Assembly (NCBI GenBank): GCA_948794795.1
Contig: CAQGLR010000084.1
Span: forward strand, 1 to 5,377
Origin: an uncultured Lachnospiraceae bacterium
Lineage (GTDB): Bacteria > Bacillota > Clostridia > Lachnospirales > Lachnospiraceae
Direction: 5' to 3'
DNA length: 5,377 nucleotides
Shown: positions 1 to 4,781 of the stretch, in pieces
Layout: each line of letters opens with the position of its first letter
How positions within the stretch are numbered: the stretch's first letter is position 1
Position numbers and translations under genes: made by a program
Notes under the pieces: model-generated
What the model was told of the DNA's origin: nothing
The model's database searches: none
The model's input: the letters and a program-made list of their open reading frames with translations, nothing else

Positions 1-1
1 A

Positions 2-64
2 CTGCGCATCCCATCCAAGCGGGAGGCGTGCAAAGCCATGTTGCACATGGCTTTTAGTTGGTAA
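2..64 (+). CDS. possible 3' end of an open frame entering from the left edge
   Basis: An open frame from base 2 reads LRIPSKREACKAMLHMAFSW and stops at TAA 62-64. A second open frame from base 1 stops at TAG 55-57. I recognise neither. The first ~54 bases are clearly richer in G and C than everything that follows, which suggests a gene or structured RNA of different composition ending here. The perfect hairpin at 32-54 lies inside the frame, so the stretch could equally be a non-coding 3' end. No function is assigned. Confidence 0.2.
   Translation: MRIPSKREACKAMLHMAFSW
32..54 (+). terminator. perfect 9-bp hairpin near the left edge, possible terminator
   Basis: AAAGCCATG (32-40) pairs perfectly with CATGGCTTT (46-54) around the 5-base loop TTGCA. 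The right arm ends in only four T (52-55), so the U-tract is short. It could end transcription coming from outside the window, or be the last helix of a structured RNA. The preceding bases 1-31 also show a loose GC-rich pairing (ATCCC with GGGAG). Confidence 0.35.
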
Positions 65-116
65 AATTTTGGAATTGCCAGAGCCACATAATTTGTGCAC
101 TTTTTAATTTTCAGAC

Positions 117-161
117 ACTCCCTAGCCCATCATCTATAAATGGAGTCAGGGAGTTCTTTTT
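117..161 (+). terminator. rho-independent terminator-like hairpin
   Basis: ACTCCCT (117-123) pairs with AGGGAGT (148-154) and is followed by a T-rich run beginning TCTTTTTATTTTC. The loop is long (24 bases), and an alternative pairing of ACTCC (117-121) with GGAGT (142-146) is possible. It probably ends the transcript coming from beyond the left edge. Confidence 0.55.
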
Positions 162-194
162 ATTTTCTTTTATACCTTCATAGCAATTTCTGCC

Positions 195-276
195 TTGATT
201 GTGGCAATTTAACGTTAGCCTGGTATAAAGTGAAATAAAAGATATAGTTTTAAATTTCAGTTGATTATGGCAATTT
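195..276. repeat. pair of 16-bp direct repeats in non-coding DNA
   Basis: TTGATTGTGGCAATTT (195-210) recurs as TTGATTATGGCAATTT (261-276), 15 of 16 bases identical, with start points 66 bp apart. A shorter inverted relative, GGAATTGCCA, lies at 71-80. The copies lie between the terminator at 117-161 and the IS982 remnant. They may be protein-binding sites or relics of an IS end. Nothing else is recognised between 162 and 322. Confidence 0.5.
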
Positions 277-322
277 TTTTGATAAATAGCATATTTACAA
301 AATGTATGTTTGCTGTTAATAA

Positions 323-545
323 TTATAAAATCCTACATGGAATTGCATTGTTCCATAGCTGTATAGATGAATTTTTAGGTAAAAAAGAATAAGCTGCAAT
401 ACCAGATATCAGGTTTACTACAAAATTATAGCAGCTCCTGTATCTGGAATGTTCTATCTGGCATATATTTTTAAGGAAATCATTTACAAATTCTACTACA
501 GCACGTTTTCTTAGAAGTATTTTATTGGGAAGTTCCATGTTTCTA
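323..545 (-). pseudogene. IS982-family transposase, C-terminal remnant
   Basis: Reading leftwards, the frame gives NKILLRKRAVVEFVNDFLK and then CQIEHSRYRSCYNFVVNLIS. This is the characteristic C-terminal block of IS982-family DDE transposases (family form LRKRxxIExxNDxLKNxxQIEHxRHRS). The E of 'VVE' matches the expected catalytic glutamate. Only about 70 of the usual ~280-300 residues are present, so the N-terminal RNase-H-like part with both catalytic aspartates is missing. The same frame stays open to base 622, but the part to the right of ~545 is an out-of-frame reading of the neighbouring remnant. The exact junction, somewhere in 530-565, cannot be fixed by eye. No IS982 terminal repeat was recognised to the left of the stop. 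This is non-functional debris. Confidence 0.75.
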
Positions 546-831
546 TTGCCCATTTCATCAGACATTAGTTCAGTGAGTCTGTTTTCACAATCTTCAGCAA
601 CATCAAAATCTAATAGTAGCATGGAATGTGGTTTATCCCAAATTTCTCGTTCAAAAATCCGCTTACATGTTCACTTTCCGGTCACTGATGAATCTAACTG
701 ACATTTTTTTAATCACACATGCTTATGGGTATCACGATGCTAATTGCTTCTGCAATACTGCAAAAATATCCATTGTATTCTTCTGCTATTTCTATCTCTT
801 CAAAGAACTCTGTTAATGTTGTTCTATTCAT
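546..831 (-). pseudogene. ISAs1-type transposase, N-terminal remnant with five in-frame stops
   Basis: From ATG 831-829 the minus-strand frame reads MNRTTLTEFFEEIEIAEEYN, then GYFCSIAEAISIVI. After stops at 709-711 (TAA), 694-696 (TAG) and 682-684 (TGA) it continues in the same frame as SEHVSGFLNEKFGINHIPCY. Further stops are at 610-612 (TAG) and 565-567 (TAA), with ILMLLKIVKTDSLN between them. The pattern (EFFEEI..., a hydrophobic segment, Q-IHQ, FL..FG...IP) resembles the DDE_Tnp_1-associated N-terminal domain of ISAs1-family transposases. No indels are needed from 831 to 565, so decay was by point mutation. The catalytic domain is gone, replaced by the IS982 fragment. It is clearly different from the ISAs1 copy at 899-2062. 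The family call rests on recalled motif similarity. Confidence 0.65.
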
Positions 832-889
832 GGATTAATTATATTATATGGCTTTTTAAAAGATGACTTTTATATGTATGCCAAACCTA

Positions 890-898
890 ACTCTTGGA
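890..898. repeat. target-site duplication, left copy
   Basis: ACTCTTGGA directly abuts the inverted repeat that starts at 899 and is repeated exactly at 2063-2071 beyond the other end of the element. Nine bases fits the 8-10 bp duplication known for the ISAs1 family. The identical copies show that both ends are the original transposition junctions. Confidence 0.9.
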
Positions 899-923
899 CA
901 TGGGAACAGCATTTACTTTTTTG
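899..923 (+). repeat. terminal inverted repeat, transposase 3' end
   Basis: It begins CATGGGAACAGCATTTAC and ends in TTTTTTG. It pairs with 2038-2062, with mismatches at the third and sixth bases from the tip. The transposase stop (minus-strand TAA, 913-915) and the last two lysine codons are encoded within it. Confidence 0.9.
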
Positions 924-2013
924 AAGAAAACAAGATTTTTAAAAACAGCTCAGGTTCAAGAGCAGCTTTAAAAATCAACTTTTTTTTACTGATACGTCCA
1001 TATTGTGCTTGTGAAACAAAGTTTAAGACAATTTTCCGAAGTATATTAAGGTTAAGCAGAAATTTGTCTTTCCTTGCTCTTGAGGCATCCTCACGAAAAA
1101 TTACATCAAGACACCAGTGAAGCTGGTTTTTTATAGACCAATGTTTCCTCACAGGGTATGCAAATTCATTTATATCAGTTAGTGATATGATAAAATACTT
1201 TGTAAATTCATGTGTTTTTTCTTTTTCTGTTATTGTAAATTTTACCATGCCAATGCCCTCAATCCACACCACCCACTTCTTTGTTCCAGCCACGAAACAT
1301 CTGTAAGAAGGCAGTATTCCCTCTTTTCTATCCTGCCATGTCCTTTTTTCATGCGTGACTTTATTTAGAAGACCCGATGAAAACACTTCAAAATATTCCT
1401 TACAGTCATTATACAAAACTGGCTGGTTCTGTTGCAATCCTATGGTATAATCCGCACCTGCATCTGTTATTTTTTCGGCTATCTTTTTCTGGCAGCTCAT
1501 CATATCTGCGGTTACAACCGCACCTTATACATCTATCAAATCAAGAAGTCCAGGAACTGCCGTGATTTCACTTGTCTTTTCTTCCACGGCCAATCCGCCT
1601 AAAGTAATCTAGTTCCCGACGACAAATGCACTTATAACATGGTATGTTTTGTGTTGGACATTCCCACTGCCTCGTATTGTTTTACCATCTACCACTATAA
1701 CACTGCGTTCTTCTCTTTCCTCAGAAATCCAGTTTATCATGCAGGAAGAAAGTTCAGACGGATTTAATTTTTCAAACACCCTCCTGAAAGTATCACTGTC
1801 TGGTATCCCATTTGAAAGTCCAAGAATTTTCGCAAGGTATTCCTTACGGCTTTTACCAAATTCCTTCATATAGGCAAAATCTTCTCCTCCACAGATTACA
1901 GTACACAGCCCAATGATAATAATCTCTTTCAGTTTGTGACGAATATTTCCATATGCTGTTCGCCTTGGTTCACTTATATTTTTAATTTCCTCTTTTAATT
2001 TTTTTATCTCCAT
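913..2013 (-). pseudogene. ISAs1-family DDE transposase, decayed
   Basis: ATG 2013-2011 opens MEIKKLKEEIKNISEPRR, which looks like an ISAs1 N-terminus ending in the usual 'xPR' motif. It lies just inside the terminal repeat. The reading frame spans 366 codon positions, near full family length. VVDGKTIRG gives the first catalytic aspartate (D109) and VTAD the second (D170). HWSIKNQLHW and FREDASR form the C-terminal block.

Defects: in-frame TAG at 1609-1611 (codon 135), in-frame TAA at 1525-1527 (codon 163), an extra base in the A-run at 1344-1349, and a compensating base loss near 1256-1262. The codons between those two indels are out of frame; in the neighbouring frame they read HEKGHGRIEKREYCLLTDVS, the conserved family sequence. 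The codon at 1129-1131 is lysine where the family has glutamate (HWxIEN). The enzyme is almost certainly inactive. An upstream in-frame extension to 2181 crosses the IS end and is not part of the gene. Confidence 0.9.
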
Positions 2014-2037
2014 GATGCTTATTTTATCTTTTTTATG

Positions 2038-2062
2038 CAAAAAAGTAAATGCTGTTGCCCTG
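2038..2062 (-). repeat. terminal inverted repeat, transposase 5' end
   Basis: On the minus strand it begins CAGGGCAACAGCATTTAC and ends in TTTTTTG. It pairs with 899-923. Only 24 bases separate it from the transposase ATG, so any promoter of the gene must lie in or across the repeat. Confidence 0.9.
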
Positions 2063-2071
2063 ACTCTTGGA
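2063..2071. repeat. target-site duplication, right copy
   Basis: ACTCTTGGA is identical to 890-898 and lies immediately outside the repeat ending at 2062. Confidence 0.9.
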
Positions 2072-2244
2072 TTCATGTGATTGCTTATTCCAGAGCCAAT
2101 TAGTATAATAGTAGTTTTATTGCTTTTCGTTATAATAGACATAAGAATTGAAATATATATTATAAAGCTATTTATCAGCATAAAATTTATATAAAAACTA
2201 ATACAGTGTATATAATAATTATTAAGTTTATTATATAAAATCTC

Positions 2245-2273
2245 TTGACAGTTTAACTGTTATATGTTATATA
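2245..2273 (+). promoter_or_regulatory. sigma-A-type promoter with inverted repeat in the spacer
   Basis: A perfect -35 TTGACA (2245-2250) is followed after exactly 17 bases by TATATA (2268-2273). The spacer holds a perfect inverted repeat ACAGTT-T-AACTGT (2248-2260) that overlaps the last three bases of the -35 box. That is a classic position for a repressor operator. The nearest sizeable plus-strand gene starts 448 bp downstream at 2721, so the transcript would have a long leader or include a small RNA or ORF. No binding protein can be named. Confidence 0.6.
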
Positions 2274-2385
2274 TAAATAAGCAATTGCGAAATGAATGGT
2301 AATAAGTGACTAAAAGCTACATTGATGAAAAAATGAATTTTTAACAGCATTAATATGAATAATTAAAGAAAAAATGGCATAAATT

Positions 2386-2493
2386 ATGCAATTAAAGGTT
2401 TTATATTACATATATATTAGTGGCAATGGATTTCATCAACAGGAATTACTGTGGTTACTGGTCATAGTTTGTTGCTACTCTATTATACCATAA
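2386..2493 (+). CDS. doubtful small ORF, 35 aa with a hydrophobic C-terminal half
   Basis: ATG 2386 gives a 35-residue frame containing SGNGFHQQELLWLLVIVCCY and ending IIP. It has a polar Gly/Asn-rich part followed by a hydrophobic stretch with two cysteines, a layout seen in many tiny clostridial membrane proteins. There is no good ribosome binding site, and the ATG lies within the inverted repeat at 2377-2389. It may be chance or a relic. Confidence 0.18.
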   Translation: MQLKVLYYIYISGNGFHQQELLWLLVIVCCYSIIP

Positions 2494-2586
2494 ACCGTGG
2501 GGAGATATTTTATATTAATAATAAAAAAATGCTTTATTTATGCGGCTTTGAGAGTTTTACAATTACCTATTTAACATATAAAAAAT

Positions 2587-2595
2587 GAAAGGAGG
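2587..2595 (+). promoter_or_regulatory. orphan Shine-Dalgarno sequence
   Basis: GAAAGGAGG is a near-perfect ribosome binding site, but no ATG, GTG or TTG follows at a usable distance; the nearest candidate is a TTG about 18 bases on. It may be the relic of a lost leader or gene start, or a ribosome standby site for the 2721 gene. Confidence 0.35.
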
Positions 2596-2704
2596 ATATT
2601 AGGAAATAGCTATTTGGTTACTTATTATTCTTATTTAAGTTGAATTTTTTTATGTTATATGACTTATTTAACGATAATAGTAATAACAAAATATAAAAGA
2701 ATTT

Positions 2705-2711
2705 AAGGAGG
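2705..2711 (+). promoter_or_regulatory. ribosome binding site of the 2721 gene
   Basis: AAGGAGG lies 9 bases before ATG 2721. It is a consensus site that fixes the start codon and predicts efficient translation. Confidence 0.85.
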
Positions 2712-2720
2712 AATTAAATA

Positions 2721-3239
2721 ATGAAAAAATTATTATCTGTAATGCTGGCGGTTATTATGGTTTTCACAATAAAAGCAACTGCTTTTGCTAATGAAGCTGT
2801 TGTATATATTGATGCAACAAAAGTTTCCCAAAGCGAATTAAATACTATAGTTAAAGAAGCTCAAGATGGTATAAATACAGTAATCATATCATGGAAAGAA
2901 GCTACTGCTGTTCTCAAACCAATTGATGAATCAGAACCTATGCCTGCTTTCAATGTAAAAGATACCTTTTCTTTAACAACAACTCACTGGAGTCTTATAG
3001 GAGATGATTATCCTATAATTCAGAATGATTTAAAAGTTACAAACAAGTCAGGTAATCCTGGAGCTATTGACATTAGAATAAAATATCCTGATTATCTTGA
3101 TTTAACAACAGAATACTATTGGGGTTTAAAGGCTGGATACTATACAACCTTTTCACTTACAACATTTAGAACAGTTGAACTTTGGTTATCTGCAAGTAAA
3201 GTTGATGGTGATTATGCCATAACAGCAAAGTGCTCATAA
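2721..3239 (+). CDS. secreted protein of unknown function, 172 aa
   Basis: I do not recognise this family. The start is set by AAGGAGG 9 bases upstream. Residues 1-23 form a clear Sec signal peptide: MKK, a hydrophobic core LLSVMLAVIMVF, and an AFA cleavage site before Asn24. The mature part of about 149 residues begins with a short strand (AVVYIDATKV) and a probable amphipathic helix (SQSELNTIVKEAQDGINTVI). From about residue 75 it is rich in alternating Thr, Tyr and hydrophobic residues (TFSLTTTHWSL, AIDIRIKYPDYLDL, TTFSLTTFRTVELWL), suggesting a small beta-sandwich. There is no LPXTG motif, lipobox or choline-binding repeat, so it is probably released. The only cysteine is the penultimate residue. 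The next gene begins 1 bp after the stop, so the two proteins are probably made together and may act together outside the membrane. Codon use is strongly AT-biased. Confidence 0.85.
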   Translation: MKKLLSVMLAVIMVFTIKATAFANEAVVYIDATKVSQSELNTIVKEAQDGINTVIISWKEATAVLKPIDESEPMPAFNVKDTFSLTTTHWSLIGDDYPIIQNDLKVTNKSGNPGAIDIRIKYPDYLDLTTEYYWGLKAGYYTTFSLTTFRTVELWLSASKVDGDYAITAKCS

Positions 3240-3240
3240 G

Positions 3241-3741
3241 ATGTTTAAAATAAGAAATAAACAGCTTATATTAATAGTGTTTACTATATTTACTGTGTTC
3301 ATGGTATTTGCATCTTTTATCAATAGCAAAGTGGCTTCAATAATACCTGAGAATAAAAGTAAAGAATTACCAACTCCAATATCATTTATAAATAGTAATC
3401 AAATAGCAAATAATAGTATATTAATTGAAAGTATTCCGTTTGAACTTTCAGAGGTAAATTCTATAAAAACATATTTGATTACTGAAGGGTATGAAGACTT
3501 AATATTTTCATTTAAGAATGTTAGTGCCCCAATAAACTTCTCTCTCAAAACTGAAAACGGAGAGAGCCATCATGCAGGATTTAGTGGTACTACCAACACA
3601 ATATATATTAAGACTAATCCCAATTCTCAATATGAATTTAATTGGTCACTTGGATTTATAAATTCTGATAACACAAGTAAACAGACGGATTTAGTTAATT
3701 TTAGCAGTGGTATCTTAGAAATTTTCAAAGTGATAAAATAA
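3241..3741 (+). CDS. membrane-anchored exported protein of unknown function, 166 aa
   Basis: I do not recognise this family. A basic start (MFKIRNK) is followed by one long hydrophobic segment (about residues 8-27, LILIVFTIFTVFMVFASF) with no obvious cleavage site. It is therefore probably an N-in signal anchor with about 135 residues outside the cell. The external part lacks cysteine and is rich in Asn, Ser and Thr. Strand-like stretches (LIFSFKNVSAPINFSLKT, NTIYIKTN, QYEFNWSLGF) resemble the beta-rich part of the preceding protein in style but not in recognisable sequence. ATG 3241 follows the upstream stop by one base and has no Shine-Dalgarno of its own, so translation probably depends on coupling to the 2721 gene. 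The stop codon lies inside the terminator stem. Confidence 0.8.
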   Translation: MFKIRNKQLILIVFTIFTVFMVFASFINSKVASIIPENKSKELPTPISFINSNQIANNSILIESIPFELSEVNSIKTYLITEGYEDLIFSFKNVSAPINFSLKTENGESHHAGFSGTTNTIYIKTNPNSQYEFNWSLGFINSDNTSKQTDLVNFSSGILEIFKVIK

Positions 3742-3770
3742 ACTAGCACATTGTTGCTAGTTTATTTTAT
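3733..3770 (+). terminator. strong, possibly bidirectional terminator
   Basis: A perfect 16-bp stem pairs 3733-3748 with 3755-3770 around a 6-base loop. Its core is AAACTAGCA/TGCTAGTTT, with A-rich left and T-rich right flanks inside the stem. It therefore reads as a hairpin plus U-tract on the plus strand and similarly on the minus strand. It contains the stop codon of the preceding gene (3739-3741) and separates the cassette from the converging minus-strand genes. Confidence 0.85.
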
Positions 3771-3811
3771 ATTAACATAAGTCCAGCAAAATAAAATTCC
3801 ATATGTATTAA

Positions 3812-3846
3812 GGTTTATTCATCCATTATATGTAATAGAATAAACC
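3812..3846. repeat. inverted repeat, 9-bp arms
   Basis: GGTTTATTC (3812-3820) pairs with GAATAAACC (3838-3846) across a 17-base loop. It lies between converging transcripts. Neither strand shows a good T-run after it, so its role is open. Confidence 0.5.
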
Positions 3847-3871
3847 AAAAAACTATGGCGGATTATTTTTC

Positions 3872-3896
3872 ATGTTCTGTGTAATATACAGAACAT
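3872..3896 (-). terminator. inverted repeat just after the DUF3737 gene, possible terminator
   Basis: ATGTTCTGT (3872-3880) and ACAGAACAT (3888-3896) form a perfect 9-bp stem with a 7-base loop, 10 bases beyond the minus-strand stop at 3907. The position suits a terminator or an RNA 3'-end stabiliser, but on the minus strand an A-rich stretch, not a T-run, follows it. Confidence 0.4.
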
Positions 3897-3906
3897 ACTG
3901 TCTTAT

Positions 3907-4758
3907 TTATGCACAACAACAGTCTTTTGTTATAATTATTTTGCCCTTAGAGTTTTTGTCATCACGTATTATTTCACCAACAGAAGGCACATAAATATTA
4001 CCTGCTAAAGGGTTTTTAATACTTACCACAGGAGTAGTTATTACAGCTTCTGTTTCTGATTTTTCAAAACATAAATCACTATCATACATTTCACAATCTA
4101 CAAGTTTTAAACCTTTACAATAACAAAATGGCTGTGTACCAGTAATTTTACAATTTATAAAAGTTAAATTTTCACAGTACCATGCAAGGTACTCTCCTTT
4201 TACAACACTGTTTTTCACTGTTACATTCCTGGCATGCCAGAAAGCATCTTTTGTATTAAATTCACAATTTTCAAATACAGAGTCTTCAATATATTGGAAT
4301 GAATATTTGCCATCCAGGAATACATTTTGAAAGTCCAGTTTATTTGAACGCATCATAAAATATTCACTTTGTACTGTACAATCCTGCATTTTAATATTCT
4401 GTACAAACCATCCAAATTCAGGCGAAATAATATCACATCTGTTTATATCTGCTTTATTGCATTCACGTAAAGCTTTAATTCCATGAAGTTTTGAATTTAT
4501 AATACTAATATCATCAGAATACCATAATGCAGCACGGCATTTTTCTGTCAGGTCTGAACCAGATATACAAAGCCCATTGTCATGCCAAAATGGATAACGC
4601 AAGTTAAACAGGCAGTCTGAAACTTTTATATCTTTACATTCTTTAAAAGCACTCTCACCATCTGCTGGACCATCAAATACACATCCATTAACTACAAGCC
4701 CTTCCCTGCCATAAAGTGCCCTTTCCATATCAAATGTTTTATTTTCAATTACTGTCAT
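3907..4758 (-). CDS. DUF3737 family protein, 283 aa
   Basis: The sequence matches the DUF3737 family of Firmicutes: an N-terminal MTVIENKTFDMERALYGREG, then F.GPADGESAFKEC, then RYPFWHDNGL and CRAALWYS. Function is not known. The body is built from short repeats of about 20 residues with an 'xVxNCxF / IxxSxL' rhythm (CVFDGPADGESAF, CLFNLRYPFWH, SKLHGIKAL, CTVQSEYFMM, CEFNTKDAFWH, SVVKGEYLAWY, CKITGTQPFCY, CEMYDSDLCF). This is typical of a right-handed parallel beta-helix with ladders of Cys/Asn and aromatic residues. It has no signal peptide or membrane segment, so it is probably cytoplasmic. It ends in a Cys-rich tail (DCCCA). The minus-strand ribosome site GAAAGGGG (4777-4770) lies 11 bases before the ATG. 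The phosphoesterase gene ends 23 bp upstream on the same strand, so they probably form an operon, with this gene second. Confidence 0.85.
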   Translation of the reverse strand: MTVIENKTFDMERALYGREGLVVNGCVFDGPADGESAFKECKDIKVSDCLFNLRYPFWHDNGLCISGSDLTEKCRAALWYSDDISIINSKLHGIKALRECNKADINRCDIISPEFGWFVQNIKMQDCTVQSEYFMMRSNKLDFQNVFLDGKYSFQYIEDSVFENCEFNTKDAFWHARNVTVKNSVVKGEYLAWYCENLTFINCKITGTQPFCYCKGLKLVDCEMYDSDLCFEKSETEAVITTPVVSIKNPLAGNIYVPSVGEIIRDDKNSKGKIIITKDCCCA

Positions 4759-4781
4759 AACACAAAGTGCCCCTTTCGTAT

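Larger units (their letters stand above)
899..2062 (-). mobile_element. ISAs1-family insertion sequence, complete ends, inactive
   Basis: This 1164-bp element is bounded by 25-bp terminal inverted repeats (899-923 and 2038-2062) that match at 23 of 25 positions and share AACAGCATTTACTTTTTTG. The outer bases are CAGGG at the right-hand end and CATGG at the left-hand end; CAGGG-like tips are usual in the ISAs1 family. A perfect 9-bp target duplication flanks it. It carries one transposase gene on the minus strand that fills almost the whole element and whose stop codon lies inside the left repeat. Removing the element and one target copy restores DNA leading into the start of the older remnant at 546-831, so this insertion is nested upstream of earlier IS debris. 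The transposase is decayed, so the copy could move only if a related enzyme acted on its ends. Confidence 0.92.
2072..2720. other. long AT-rich intergenic region
   Basis: About 650 bases without a convincing gene, lying between the IS element and the exported-protein pair. It contains the promoter at 2245-2273, a 6-1-6 inverted repeat GCATAA-A-TTATGC (2377-2389), a doubtful 35-codon ORF (2386-2493), an orphan Shine-Dalgarno sequence (2587-2595) and the ribosome binding site of the 2721 gene. Multiple stops occur in every frame. A long 5' leader or a small RNA is possible, but no riboswitch consensus was recognised. Confidence 0.7.

Noticed and set aside
195..276. Start of a CRISPR-like array
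   Set aside because: Only two copies of a 16-bp repeat are present, with no third repeat, no regular spacers and no cas genes.
628..1873. Plus-strand open frames at 628-816, 863-1120, 1377-1565 and 1649-1873
   Set aside because: They lie antisense to the transposase remnants, have no ribosome sites and show no recognisable protein features. They are shadows of the minus-strand genes.
78..2098. CCAGAGCCA occurs at 78-86 and again at 2090-2098, resembling a 9-bp target duplication around the whole IS cluster
   Set aside because: The sequences just inside the two copies do not form an inverted repeat and lack ISAs1- or IS982-like tips. A chance 9-base match is a sufficient explanation without further data.
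2014..2181. N-terminal extension of the transposase frame up to 2181
   Set aside because: It crosses the terminal inverted repeat (2038-2062) and the target duplication, so those codons are partly flanking DNA. The family-like N-terminus starts at ATG 2013.
2640..2698. A closer promoter for the 2721 gene (for example TTGAAT near 2640 or TATAAA near 2693)
   Set aside because: In this AT-rich DNA the boxes are poor or wrongly spaced. None compares with the 2245-2273 promoter.
3812..3846. GGTTTATTC/GAATAAACC as a terminator
   Set aside because: The loop is 17 bases and neither strand has a T-run after the stem, so it is listed only as an inverted repeat.
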